NCBI GenBank assembly: GCA_937915865.1
Contig: CALGIG010000075.1
Span: forward strand, 1 to 64,000
DNA: 64,000 bases
Origin: an uncultured Prolixibacteraceae bacterium
GTDB taxonomy: Bacteria > Bacteroidota > Bacteroidia > Bacteroidales > Prolixibacteraceae
Direction of reading: 5' to 3'
Positions 1-10,700 of the stretch are shown piece after piece; the first letter of the stretch is position 1; the number at the start of each line of letters is the position of its first letter. The position numbers and the translations under genes were made by a program. Below the pieces are notes generated by a model, which was not told the origin of the DNA, ran no database searches, and saw only the letters and a program-made list of their open reading frames with translations.

Positions 1-37
1 GAGATATAAACAACTCGTACCTAAGAATTTAAATCTG

Positions 38-2857
38 TTAAAGTAGAATTAAATTCAAATCGCCACCATATCGTTTGACTATTCTTGCATCAGGGCCATT
101 GGGTTGAGTAGTTCCGCCTAGTAAGTTCACGATAAAACCAAAGTTGGGAGTAAGTTTAGAAACAATATGCGAATTCACTTCCCATACATCATGTGCTGGT
201 GGAGCGGCAAGTGGATAAGCAGTACCATTTGCCGAGTATCCGGTAGTAGCGTCCATTATGGTAGGTTGATGGCGATACACAAAATCTATACATGCTGCCA
301 GTGTAGCATCTTCCTGAATGTCAGCATCCCATTCCCACATCCAGGTTGCAGGTGTTGGATCATAACCCAATAATAATTCTCCGGCAACTGTTTCCCGGTT
401 ACCTCTAACTGAGAAAGGATCATTCTTGATGTTTCTTGAATGCCCAATAACACCGGTTTGTATATCAACCGCTCCTTCAGGTATTGCTTCCACGAATGGC
501 TTTTGATATAAAAAGTTAGGTGCAATTTGGAATTTTCCCAGATTTAACAGAATCCCAGATAATACATTATATTGGTTCCCACTTCCTGAATCTTTCAATC
601 TCCATCCGGTAAATGTTTTTGTCCAATCGGCTCCGCCTTCGGTTACCAATCCTTTGGCCGCACCTTGAAGATACCAGTTAAACCGTCCTTTCTGTACAGT
701 AAATTTAACTTTTCCTCCCCAGTTATCTTTTGAACCAATCTTATCCTGGTATAATCTTTGGTTATCGGCATCCCATACGTTGAACGACATACCGTTCAAT
801 GGACTACCAGCCCAAATGCCACCTACTTCGACCCCAACAATGCTCAGGTTTGTTTTAGCATACAAAGTGGCTTTACGTGTTTGTTGTTGTGGTTGTACCT
901 GGGTTGAAGTACTGGATGCTTTTCTATCCAAATCTTCCTGGTATATTCCGGCAAATGTATATTTACCAATTTTTTTCTCGTATTTTGCCAAAACAGCCGG
1001 GTTGGCTCCCCACCAAAGTTCAGGTCCAAATGCGACTTTAAAACCATCAATTGATTTTTTTCCTGCCACCTCGAACCCAAAGGGTGCTTCACCGTGATAA
1101 ATATCGAGGTTAGGCCCATAATTAGTTTCGGGATATAATCCGAAGAAGTCGCCTTCGTAACCCCAATGGAAATGACCGGTGCGGTAGAATCCTTTCAGGT
1201 TATACCATTTAGTATCCCAGCTATATTCAGCATGGTAGATACCAATATGTTTGGCTAAATTCACATCATATTTATCACCACTAGTGGTTGTTGTTATTGC
1301 TTCTCTTGCTTTATTTTCATAAAAGATTTCGTCAATAGCATTCTTCGCAACGTTCCCGATAACGTTCAAAGTTACATTGGCATGTACACTTTCTGCGGGT
1401 TTTGCATCAAAGCCAAGATAATATGACTCCATGTGGTCAAAACCTAATTTGTTGGGGATAGCTGTTTCTGAGGCATTTTCTGAAGAAGGGGTAGTTATAT
1501 TTTTACCACCTGTGCTAAACGTACTAATTTCACCGCGAACACTTAGGCTGTATTTTTTTGATTGTTCATTGTCCAGCAATGCTTTACTGCCCTGAGCCTG
1601 TAACAAATTGTTTTGTACTTGTATGGTGGAGAAATAATTGTTGAGTGATTGTTGACTGGCTCCCGGGGCATAAGGATTATACTTATGCGCTTCTTTCAGT
1701 GCAAAATAAGCTGCCCGTGGATATAGCTGGTATAACCCGCGATCGTTGGTTTCGCCTTTTGCGCAAATACCAAACCATTCTTCATTCATGTTGTTTTCGC
1801 CAGGTTTATAATCGAACAGATACCCACCGTTTACCCACGAGGCATTGGTGTTGTGAACTTCCAAATCGATGGTTTGTTTATATTTCCACCATCCGTCGCT
1901 AAACTGAAAAGTAAAACCGCCAATTGAATTGCCCGCTTTGCCCATTCCGGCAGCGTTTTGATAAATTTCTTTCCAGTTTGCTAAATCATAGAGAGCCTGT
2001 GATTGCTGGTCTTCAGTATTGCTTTGTGCATTAAAAGCATCGGCACCAAATTCGGTAAACATAATGGGCTTATTAGTAGCGCCTTTAATCTTTTCGAAGA
2101 TGTCGCCAAATGAGATACCCCGGTAGCAGTTAATCCCAAGTATATCAACATCTTTGCATTCTTTGGCAATTAAATCGATAAACAGGGCATCGCCATTACA
2201 TATAGATACCAGGTGAGAAGAATCGATTTTCTTCATTTCGACTACTGCCTCATTAAATAATTTGTACAAATGGTGCGCGCGAACAGTTGATTTACGGTCT
2301 TCCAACGGGATATTTTCGGTTTCGGCCCCTTCCCAAAATAATCCGTAATTATTCTCATTTCCAAGCAAATAAATCAATACTCCAGGGGTGTTTTTGTATT
2401 CTTCGGCCATTGCCTTTACTTCTTTTAGAAGTAATTCGCGGGTGCGTGGGTCGCTATATTCGGTGTTTCCAACCCATTTCCCATCCAGAGTAAGGCCATA
2501 ACGGCCAAACGAATGGTTCAATATGGTATATATTCCATATTTTTCATAGATATATTGTATCCATTTGGGCTGAACACCGGTATATTGCCTGATTGTATTC
2601 ACCCCCATGTTTTTCAAAAGGGACATTTCGGCATCGAGAGCGGCTTTTATCACATCATCTGGTTGTAGCCATAAGCTGTAATTATAATTGGCACCAATGG
2701 GAAAATAATCCCAATTCATACCATTAATCATAAAGTCGCTTCCGTCAACAACCATTTTAATCCCTTGATCGTTTTTCACAACCGATATTTGGTTTACCTG
2801 AGCAAACACGGTTGTGGCAAAAAGACAAGAAAGGAATAAAAACAAATTTTTTTTCAT
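38..2857 (-). CDS. Clan GH-A glycosidase fused to a predicted outer-membrane beta-barrel
   Basis: A 939-residue protein with an N-terminal signal peptide ending near FAQ. Residues ~25-400 look like a GH-A TIM barrel (GH2-C/GH5/GH158-like): a candidate acid/base Glu in LLGNENNY (~168) and a candidate nucleophile Glu in MFTEFGADAF (~267), about 100 residues apart as in that clan. From ~430 to the end the sequence changes to alternating polar/aromatic strands (many Trp, Tyr and Gly; GYEGDF, WWGANP, GGDLNLILL end) that resemble an outer-membrane beta-barrel. It is the last gene of a six-gene operon for beta-1,3-glucan use, so a surface or OM-embedded glucanase or transglycosylase is inferred. The exact GH family is not recognised. 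Clan assignment is firm; the barrel is a prediction from sequence pattern. Confidence 0.75.
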   Translation of the reverse strand: MKKNLFLFLSCLFATTVFAQVNQISVVKNDQGIKMVVDGSDFMINGMNWDYFPIGANYNYSLWLQPDDVIKAALDAEMSLLKNMGVNTIRQYTGVQPKWIQYIYEKYGIYTILNHSFGRYGLTLDGKWVGNTEYSDPRTRELLLKEVKAMAEEYKNTPGVLIYLLGNENNYGLFWEGAETENIPLEDRKSTVRAHHLYKLFNEAVVEMKKIDSSHLVSICNGDALFIDLIAKECKDVDILGINCYRGISFGDIFEKIKGATNKPIMFTEFGADAFNAQSNTEDQQSQALYDLANWKEIYQNAAGMGKAGNSIGGFTFQFSDGWWKYKQTIDLEVHNTNASWVNGGYLFDYKPGENNMNEEWFGICAKGETNDRGLYQLYPRAAYFALKEAHKYNPYAPGASQQSLNNYFSTIQVQNNLLQAQGSKALLDNEQSKKYSLSVRGEISTFSTGGKNITTPSSENASETAIPNKLGFDHMESYYLGFDAKPAESVHANVTLNVIGNVAKNAIDEIFYENKAREAITTTTSGDKYDVNLAKHIGIYHAEYSWDTKWYNLKGFYRTGHFHWGYEGDFFGLYPETNYGPNLDIYHGEAPFGFEVAGKKSIDGFKVAFGPELWWGANPAVLAKYEKKIGKYTFAGIYQEDLDRKASSTSTQVQPQQQTRKATLYAKTNLSIVGVEVGGIWAGSPLNGMSFNVWDADNQRLYQDKIGSKDNWGGKVKFTVQKGRFNWYLQGAAKGLVTEGGADWTKTFTGWRLKDSGSGNQYNVLSGILLNLGKFQIAPNFLYQKPFVEAIPEGAVDIQTGVIGHSRNIKNDPFSVRGNRETVAGELLLGYDPTPATWMWEWDADIQEDATLAACIDFVYRHQPTIMDATTGYSANGTAYPLAAPPAHDVWEVNSHIVSKLTPNFGFIVNLLGGTTQPNGPDARIVKRYGGDLNLILL

Positions 2858-2892
2858 AGTGTTTTTCTGATTAGTTTATGATTCAATTCCTA

Positions 2893-3834
2893 TTATTCAA
2901 TATAGTTTCGGTCTTTCCTGGATTGTGAAATAGATTTTGCTGCCAGTTTAGGACTTCGGTCAGCTTTATATAAACCCCAATGCTTTTCGGGTTCCAGTGG
3001 TTCCGGTGAACCTTTCCATGGTTCATCAAAAGCTTCGAATACATAGACCATGATACCTGTTTTTTCGCTCCAATTCATTAAATCGGTGAAATATATTCTT
3101 TGATTTTCTTCGCTTACATTGGCTGGACATATTCCTCGACCATTTGAGCTGGTTGCCCAACCGGCTTCGGTAATGATCACTTGTTTATCAGGATAAGTAT
3201 CGGCTACCATCCGGTAGTTTTGTATGGTATAATCCATTGATTCATGTATATTTTTATATTCCCATACAGGGTAAGTATGGATGGAAATAAAATCAACTTC
3301 AGCTGCAAGCGGTTTAAGTTTCGAAATCCAGGGGATATAATTGTCGCAATAGGTAACTGGCTGTTTTATGTTATCCTTGAGCATTTTTACGTATTTTATT
3401 ACACTGGAAACCGGAACATAATGATCGGTCCAGTCAACGCAAGCTTCGTTTCCAGCTGAAACCGATGTGATTATTTCAGGATATTGGTTGGCAAGGTCAA
3501 TCAACTTCATTATTTGGGTATAATTCCTTTTTTTATTGGCCATTAATTCTTCTTCAGAATATGTTCCTCCCCATGGGCATCCAAAGTTATTCATCTCCGC
3601 TACAATATAAACTCCCTGCATTACTTTAAAATCAAGCTTTTCCTGGGCTATAACTTTCAAAACTGTTTCAGCATGAGGGTCACAGTCGTATAGACGAATA
3701 AATTTCCAGTGCTTGTTTAAAATAAGCAAATCTTCTTTGATTTCACTGTAACTAGGCGTTAATCCTCCTGGTTGCTGCCCTTCCCTGAACCCAGAGTAAC
3801 AAATTGCTTTTCCTTTATTGGAATATAGTTTCAT
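2893..3834 (-). CDS. GH17 family beta-1,3-glucan-active enzyme, cytoplasmic (copy 1)
   Basis: A 313-residue GH17-like TIM barrel. The acid/base Glu is in SAGNEACVDW (~129) and the nucleophile Glu is in VIITEAGWATSS (~222), which matches the GH17 ITExGWxS signature. There is no signal peptide or membrane segment, so it should act in the cytoplasm on imported beta-1,3-gluco-oligosaccharides, either as an exo/endo-hydrolase or as a transglycosylase. It lies 32 bp after a second GH17 gene and 35 bp before the OM-barrel glycosidase gene, within one operon. The two GH17 proteins are clearly diverged, so they probably have different chain-length or linkage preferences. Confidence 0.85.
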   Translation of the reverse strand: MKLYSNKGKAICYSGFREGQQPGGLTPSYSEIKEDLLILNKHWKFIRLYDCDPHAETVLKVIAQEKLDFKVMQGVYIVAEMNNFGCPWGGTYSEEELMANKKRNYTQIMKLIDLANQYPEIITSVSAGNEACVDWTDHYVPVSSVIKYVKMLKDNIKQPVTYCDNYIPWISKLKPLAAEVDFISIHTYPVWEYKNIHESMDYTIQNYRMVADTYPDKQVIITEAGWATSSNGRGICPANVSEENQRIYFTDLMNWSEKTGIMVYVFEAFDEPWKGSPEPLEPEKHWGLYKADRSPKLAAKSISQSRKDRNYIE

Positions 3835-3866
3835 TCGATAATCAATTGTCCTGTTAATTTGAACCT

Positions 3867-4757
3867 TTAAAATTTCATTTTTTCGTTTTTATCCCAGATT
3901 CCCCAGTATGCCCCAACATCACCTTCTGCTCCAATTTTCCATGACTCGTCGAACGAAGAGAAATAGAAAATATCGATATCATCGGCTTTAGACCATAGTT
4001 GTGTATTAATGAAATACTTCCGGGCATTTTCGTAAGTCGAATGTGCTCCAAAAATACTCTTCCCCTGGCTGGGCCATCCTGTTTCTGTGATAATCACTTT
4101 CTTTCCTTTTCCTGCATTTAATGCTTGGTAATACATATTTTGCATGTACACCAATGAGTATTCGAAACTACATCCTTCCCAGAATGGATAGCAATTTGCC
4201 AGAATGATATCGCACATTTCGGTAATACGTGGTTTTGCTGAAAATTCGTAGTATGCGTCGACATAACCCACTGGAATGGTTGCAGGAATAGCCTCTTTGA
4301 CGCGATTGATATAATTAATTAATTCATCTTCAGTCAGGTCATTACGATATAAAACCTCATTTCCCACAGCGGCAATATCGACATAACCTTCTTCTGCAAG
4401 CTGAATCAAACCAGCTATTTCACGTTCATTGATTTCATTTTCTTTTCCCAGCCAGGCCCCAACAAGGGTCTTTATTCCAAATTCTTTTGCAATCATTGGC
4501 ACAAGCTCGTTCCCATCGGTACATGAAAAAGATCGTACCCATTTGGTATAAGGGCTTATTATTTTCATTCTTCGACGAACTTGCTCTTCGGTGATAATGT
4601 CTCCCGGTTTTTGTCCTTCTTCGTACAAACTAAAACAAAACCCGTGCACACCATTTCCCAGCATTTCGTGAAACAAATCGTGAATTTCTTCTTCTGTCTT
4701 GCCCGAAAAGTCAAGCGATCCGGTCAACGATAATTTTTTTTCTATTCTGTATGACAT
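3867..4757 (-). CDS. GH17 family beta-1,3-glucan-active enzyme, cytoplasmic (copy 2)
   Basis: A 296-residue GH17 protein. The acid/base Glu is in AAVGNEVLYRND (~134). The nucleophile is in VIITETGWPSQG (~224), a textbook GH17 signature. No signal peptide is visible (start MSYRIEKKLSLTG), which fits cytosolic processing of oligosaccharides brought in by the symporter encoded immediately upstream (33 bp gap). It is a diverged paralogue of the following gene. Whether it hydrolyses or transfers glucosyl units cannot be read from the sequence. Confidence 0.87.
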   Translation of the reverse strand: MSYRIEKKLSLTGSLDFSGKTEEEIHDLFHEMLGNGVHGFCFSLYEEGQKPGDIITEEQVRRRMKIISPYTKWVRSFSCTDGNELVPMIAKEFGIKTLVGAWLGKENEINEREIAGLIQLAEEGYVDIAAVGNEVLYRNDLTEDELINYINRVKEAIPATIPVGYVDAYYEFSAKPRITEMCDIILANCYPFWEGCSFEYSLVYMQNMYYQALNAGKGKKVIITETGWPSQGKSIFGAHSTYENARKYFINTQLWSKADDIDIFYFSSFDESWKIGAEGDVGAYWGIWDKNEKMKF

Positions 4758-4790
4758 ATCCCTGAAAATGTTAAATGTTAATTCTTTTTA

Positions 4791-6233
4791 TTATAGTCTG
4801 CCACGACGACTGACCAGTTCATCTCTGATTTCTCTTGCTTTTTTCTCAGTAATATCGTATTTCCACATTACTAAAATGGCTAAGATACCGGCAATTGCGG
4901 GTATGCTAATGTCGGCTAACCGAAGCGACGTTATTGTTTGTTCGGTTTGTACCTGTACATTTTGGTCGAAACCTACCACGCTCAGAATGACACCACTTAA
5001 AAATAAAGCCAGCGATGTTCCAAGTTTAACCATCCACCAATATACTGCACCAAATAGCGCTTCTTTGCGTGGCATTCCGTTAAGGAGTTCATCGTAATCG
5101 CATACGTCGGCAGTCATCGACATCATTAGAGTAAACAATCCGCCAATTCCGAACGACATTAATGGCAAAGGCATAAACATTAACCACGGCAACCCTGGGT
5201 GAAATCCCCACCATTTTAAAACATAGCCGAAAATGGATATAAGTGTGGACACAATAAAAGCATTACGTTTACCTATTTTAGTTGACATAGATGTAATAAT
5301 AGGAATAACCAGAACAGCAGTAATGATAGCGCTTACTGTTCCAAACCAGGCAGGCCATTGTCCTGCTGCCTGTTGGTCTCCTTTAAAGAGATAGAAAATA
5401 ACGATAAAGAATGCAAATTGTGCCACAATTTGAAATCCATTAAATACCAGGAAGGTAGCTCCGCATAGTCGGAGGAATGGTTTATTGGTTACTGTCTTTT
5501 TTATGTCTTTAAAAAAGTCCTTAATATTAGTAAGTAATCCTTTGAATGATAATTTCGATTGTCCTGTTATATGAGTCTGGTCTATTTCTTTGCAGAAAAT
5601 AGCTGGCATAATACCCATTATTAAACATAAACCTCCAACCCAAACCGATAAGCTTCGGACGCCTACCGGAGCGCTTGGGAAAAGTTGAGGGCGGGAAATT
5701 AAAAACCAAAACCATGGTGCAACCATCCATGCCACCTGTCCCATAATTTGAGAAATAGCCATAAGGCGTGTCCGTTCATTGTAATCGGGTGTCATTTCGT
5801 AGCCCAATCCAATTAATGGTGCTGCAAATACTGTATAGCCCAAATAAAACACTATGGACATAAGTAAAAAGAATAGAAAATTATAAGTTTCGTGGCTATT
5901 CCCAGCTTCCGGAATTTTTAACTGCCACATTAAGATGAAGGCAATACCAACAACAATAGCTCCTCCAAAGATATAAGGTTTACGTCGCCCCCAACGCGAA
6001 CGTGTGTTGTCTGAGATATAACCCATGATAGGGTCGAGAATAGCATCCATAAACCGGGGTAGTGCAGCCAGGATTCCTGCTTTGTAGGGGCTCATCCCGA
6101 ACCCTACTACAAGAAAAAACATAAATACTCCTAAGGCTGCTGGTAATAACTGGTTGGCCAAATTGCCTGCCCCAAAGGCGATTTTTTGTCCGGTTGGGAC
6201 GACATCTTGAGCAAGTGTTACATTTCGTTTCAT
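4791..6233 (-). CDS. GPH-family (MelB-like) glycoside:cation symporter, MFS
   Basis: A 480-residue polytopic protein with about 12 hydrophobic segments. The N-terminal half carries the GPH hallmarks: a PRFMDAILDPIMGYISDNTRSRWGRRKPYI loop (an Asp pair in helix II and an RWGRRKP loop), followed by GYEMTPDYNERTRL. The family imports glycosides with Na+ or H+. It sits between the exported GH30 and the cytosolic GH17 and phosphorylase genes, so it is the likely inner-membrane importer of beta-glucan oligosaccharides. With no SusC/D nearby, it is the only obvious transporter of the operon. Confidence 0.9.
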   Translation of the reverse strand: MKRNVTLAQDVVPTGQKIAFGAGNLANQLLPAALGVFMFFLVVGFGMSPYKAGILAALPRFMDAILDPIMGYISDNTRSRWGRRKPYIFGGAIVVGIAFILMWQLKIPEAGNSHETYNFLFFLLMSIVFYLGYTVFAAPLIGLGYEMTPDYNERTRLMAISQIMGQVAWMVAPWFWFLISRPQLFPSAPVGVRSLSVWVGGLCLIMGIMPAIFCKEIDQTHITGQSKLSFKGLLTNIKDFFKDIKKTVTNKPFLRLCGATFLVFNGFQIVAQFAFFIVIFYLFKGDQQAAGQWPAWFGTVSAIITAVLVIPIITSMSTKIGKRNAFIVSTLISIFGYVLKWWGFHPGLPWLMFMPLPLMSFGIGGLFTLMMSMTADVCDYDELLNGMPRKEALFGAVYWWMVKLGTSLALFLSGVILSVVGFDQNVQVQTEQTITSLRLADISIPAIAGILAILVMWKYDITEKKAREIRDELVSRRGRL

Positions 6234-6268
6234 GTTGTTTAGTAATTATTAATTTTATTGGTTTGATG

Positions 6269-7756
6269 TTAGGATTTGCGAATTATGATAGTTTGGAGTG
6301 ATTGGGCACTTATTGTGACTTGCTTTGATGTATTGCCAAGTATCAGGTTCATGCTTTTGGAAACATCATCTTTATTTAGAATAACCACAGCTATTGATCC
6401 ATCGGGATTTTGTGCGGCAGTAATATCAAGACTTTCGTCTTGTTTTTTGAAACCGATTCGTTTTGCCCCGGGGCGTATAAATTTGCTGAAGTGTGACATC
6501 ACATAATAAATAGGTGTGATATAAACTTCATCTTTTTGAGGATCAACCAGAATGGGCGCTCCACACCAGTTTTTAAACCAGTTTGGACCTCCCTGGTTAT
6601 CCAGCACCATATTCCAGTCAATCCAACCATTTACCCAGTTATTCAAGCAACCAATAATGTCGCCCGCGTATCGGTAAACGGGGACGTATTTAGGATGCAG
6701 GTACTTTTTATCTTCAGGGGCCCAATCCCAACCCCAATCTTTTGCTTCTTTTGACCAGTACCATGTGTCATTCTGCCATGCAGGTTTTAGCCCATCTAAG
6801 CAAGCTTCAGTCTGTATCAGATATTTAGCTGGGTTTGCTTTGTGCGCATGTTGCAATGCTTCTGCAAAAACATCATAGGTACTTGCATACCAATGTATTG
6901 CAATTCCTCCATAATACTTTGAAGATTCTTCGTCCTTATACATTACATCTGCCCAGTTTTTTAATTCATCCCTGTTTTGGTCATATCCTAAGAGTATAAC
7001 ATTTTGATTTTCTGACTTTAATTTTGGCCCTAAATGATTATTGACAAAATAGGTCATTTCTTCAGGCGAGAAATGCATACTTTCCCAGTTATCTCCACAT
7101 CCAAGAGGTTCATTTTCTACAGTTAATGCCCAGATGTTAATTCCTTTTGCTTTATATGCTTTCAGGTATTTTGAAAAAAACAAAGACCAGGTATCATAAT
7201 ATTCAGGTAGAAGCTTTCCTCCCCTCCAATCTTTGTTGTCTTTCATCCAGGGTGGTGCAGTCCAGGGTGATGCAACTATTTTAAATCCCTGCTTCGATAT
7301 TGCCATTGCATCTTTGATCATTGGAATCAGGTCGTTCTCGTCTTCCTTTATGCTGAAGTTCTTCAACTCTCTGTCGTTATCAACAGGAGCATAAGTGTAA
7401 TGGCCCAGTGAAAAGTCGCATGAGTTGAGATGGGTACGTGTTAATGTATAATTAGCACCGTTCTCGCTAAAGTAAGCTTTCAAAATTTTCTCACGGTTTG
7501 GCTTGCTTATCAAGTTCAATAAGTAAGCCGACGATTCGGTAAATGAACCCCCAAAACCAGTAATGGTTTGATAAGTTTCTTCAGGAAGCAGATAAAGGTC
7601 CGAAATTTTGTTGCTTGCCTCAAATTGATTGATTAACATTAGTTTGTGGCCACTTGCTGAGGTTTCGTAGACCTCAACAACCATTTGTTTTGTCCCTCCA
7701 AACCCGGACGTCGAAAAAAGTAACATGATGAGGATTAGAAAATTGATTGGTTTCAT
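6269..7756 (-). CDS. GH30 family glucanase/glucosylceramidase-like enzyme, exported
   Basis: A 495-residue protein with a signal peptide (MKPINFLILIMLLFSTSGFGG). The fold is GH30: the ITGFGGSFTES N-terminal motif, acid/base Glu in LTVENEPLGCG (~215), nucleophile Glu in LIQTEACLDG (~316), and a C-terminal beta-domain (DGSIAVVILNKDD). Many bacterial GH30 relatives cut beta-1,6-glucosidic bonds, and a beta-1,6 debranching role on laminarin-type glucan fits this operon. That specificity is inferred from context. It lies 36 bp upstream of the symporter gene and 37 bp downstream of the phosphorylase gene. Confidence 0.88.
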   Translation of the reverse strand: MKPINFLILIMLLFSTSGFGGTKQMVVEVYETSASGHKLMLINQFEASNKISDLYLLPEETYQTITGFGGSFTESSAYLLNLISKPNREKILKAYFSENGANYTLTRTHLNSCDFSLGHYTYAPVDNDRELKNFSIKEDENDLIPMIKDAMAISKQGFKIVASPWTAPPWMKDNKDWRGGKLLPEYYDTWSLFFSKYLKAYKAKGINIWALTVENEPLGCGDNWESMHFSPEEMTYFVNNHLGPKLKSENQNVILLGYDQNRDELKNWADVMYKDEESSKYYGGIAIHWYASTYDVFAEALQHAHKANPAKYLIQTEACLDGLKPAWQNDTWYWSKEAKDWGWDWAPEDKKYLHPKYVPVYRYAGDIIGCLNNWVNGWIDWNMVLDNQGGPNWFKNWCGAPILVDPQKDEVYITPIYYVMSHFSKFIRPGAKRIGFKKQDESLDITAAQNPDGSIAVVILNKDDVSKSMNLILGNTSKQVTISAQSLQTIIIRKS

Positions 7757-7792
7757 TTTTTTTTTTCTGGTTTTTCTTGTGGTTAATTAATT

Positions 7793-10700
7793 TCAGCTAT
7801 TATTTTCCCATTCCAATTCAATTTGAACGACATCACCGGTGCGTTCAAAAATCTTTTGGCTTATAGTGTTGTCAATTACAAACGATTCTGAATCAATCAC
7901 TAATCCGTTAACCATCTTTATGCTGAGCTTATTTTTATCAGAAAGTTTATATACAACCGGAACCTGGCAATAGGTAAAGGCTAATGAATCTTTTTCGAGA
8001 CTTATTTTCTGCTCTAATGAATTGATGTTTATGTAATTGAAGTCGGTGGGTTGACTAAGAAATTCATTTTTTCGGATGATATAGGGGGCAAAAACCAGCA
8101 TCCCATTATTAACTGAAACACCCAATTCTCCAAATCGGCTTAAAAGGTCTTCTTTTACCTGACCCGTCATCCCAGGTTGTTTGGCTCCTTTTCCTTCCGG
8201 GGTATGTGAATAGGGATCAGTAGGAAAAGCTCCGTACAACTGGGGTGATTTGTGTACACCTATTCCTTCATTAATTTCGTAATAATGAGCAATTAAATTA
8301 TTAATAACACTGGCATCTTCTTTTCGGCTAATGGCTTTCTGACAACATTCGAGAACAGCGAGCTGTAATTTCGAAACCATGTGCCAATAAATTGAACCTA
8401 GTCCTTCGTAACCAAAAAATGTTCCTGAACGACCAGTAAATGCCTTGTGATTAAATACCTTCTCGAAGATAGCTAGTACCAATTCTCTGTCTTTTTCTAC
8501 TAACTTACTGTAAGTACTGTCAGACAGCTCGGTTAGTGCTTTTCGTAAATCAGTTGCATTCTTGAAGTTTCCATTGAAATGAAAACACTCATTAATGTCT
8601 TTTTCAATGATCTTTTGATTGCCATTACTAACTAATTGACTTAGTAATTCTGATTTTAAAATTTCGAATGCCGGAACTTGGTTTTTGTTCATAAAGAGTG
8701 GAAGTTCTCTATTGGGGTATAAGATATAACTTGATTGATCGTTTCTAAATAATTGACTTTTTTTCAGACTGTTCAATAAATCTATTGCTTCTTTTGAAGA
8801 TAAATATCCAGAGCTAAGAACAGCGACCTGTCCTTCAAGCATTTCACTTAAATACGAAACCGTAATCTCGTTGTGATTAACCAAGGTCATCAGGTTATAA
8901 GAATGGTATAAGCCATCATTTCGTTTATTTGCCCTGATTGTATGCTCAATGTATTCTAAACTTAAGGCAATCAGGTTGCTTATATTGCCAACAGTGAGGG
9001 TTTGTTTATTGCCTGTGAATGTATATTGATAAATTTGTTGCCGGTATTCGCTTCCTGCCTGGGCTAGCCGATCAAGCACTAGTTTCCTTTCCCTGTCGGT
9101 TATTTTGCCTTTAAGTAATGGTTTATATTTAGCCAAAGCATTGGATATTTGATTGAAAAAGGCAACAAATTCCTGGGAAACACGAATTTCGCTCAACGTT
9201 GTTAATTCGAATTCTTTTTTCAAAAAATTAAGGAATCGCCTTAGATAGAAAAGTGTAACCATTGAAACGCCATTGCCAACTAATGCGTTGTTGGCATCAT
9301 TCCATTCAGGGCGTTGGGTATTCATCCAGATACCAGCTTCAGGGATGAAGTTTGACAGTTTAGCGAGTAAAGTAGCCAGCAGTTTTTCGGTGAAATTTAT
9401 ATGATGAATATGTCCGTTCACCGTATATAGTAATGCTCCATCGGCGCCTAAATTCTCCTTCTTTAAACGTATCTCATGATCGGCGGCTGCATCGAAAACA
9501 ATAGTATCTTTTGGGTTTTCAAGTATTTCATGATAACTTTTGATACGATAAGGAACATTTGCATAAACAAAGATGTCTTTATCGTAAAGGCTTTGTAATT
9601 TTTCAGGATTGTGACATTCGAATTGTTCCAGAAGTTTTAACAGGTATATTATCTGGTGATCGCCCCAATAGCCAATGTACGACCAAGGGTTATCAGGCTC
9701 AATTGTTTCCCAGTCGAACCCGTCTTTTGTAATCCGATAGGGGTTGTATCCGTCAAAAGTTGAAGCATTCAGAAATTTCAGAATCATACTTTCAATAAAT
9801 CCCGGATATGAAAGAGACAAGGCTTCCCAATTTTGGAATATGTCTCTCCAGTTTCCTTCATAATCAAGTATTTTTGAACCATCGAGTTCATTGTGCGTAT
9901 TGATTGAAAATTTGTTCCAGGGACGACTGGGGTCACCGTGCCTGCGGCTAAATTTTAATGGCATGTATTCGATACTCAGCCGATGAAAATCAACATCATT
10001 TTGTTGTGTAACTATGTCTTTTAGGTTATTGTATGAAAAGACCGGAGGTAGCTTTTTTATTGTCTTCTCAACCGATTTAAAAACTGAACAATTGGCTTTC
10101 TCCAGATAATTATAAAAGTCGAGTTGCTCAATCTGGTAGTTGTTGTCGAAAATGCCGCCACGCATAACGTTAAAAAGTGTATTGGAAAAATGCCGGCCAT
10201 TTCGGAGTTTATCTGCGGTAAGTTGTAGCCCATCGGATGCTGCTATTAGTGCAATAAGGCGTCCAGTACCTTCATTAATATCATTGTTAATTAGTTGCCA
10301 AAGGTTGATATTGCTGGTTATTGATTGTGAAATCCCAACAATTGAGCTATAGGTTTGATTGACATTTGCAACAATCATCCATCGCTTTTCAGTATAGGCT
10401 TCCAATTCAACCTGGGCATTGACAAGGTATGCCCCTTTTTCGGCCTTCACATCTAATTCTTCCTTAATAGGTAATCCACTTCTGAAGTTTTTCAGTTGGC
10501 GCGTCGAAAACAGATAATTTGCATTTTCAAGCCCAAGCGACCATGCTATGTTTGCTTTAAGTGCTTCGCTGGGTTCAGCTTTGTCAACAATAATGGCACT
10601 TAATGCGTAAATTCCCAGGCCTGATGTTTTAATTAATTCGCTTCTTTTGTAAGCATCAACCAGGTTACTTGTCGAATTCTGAAGGTCGCAGGCCACACCA

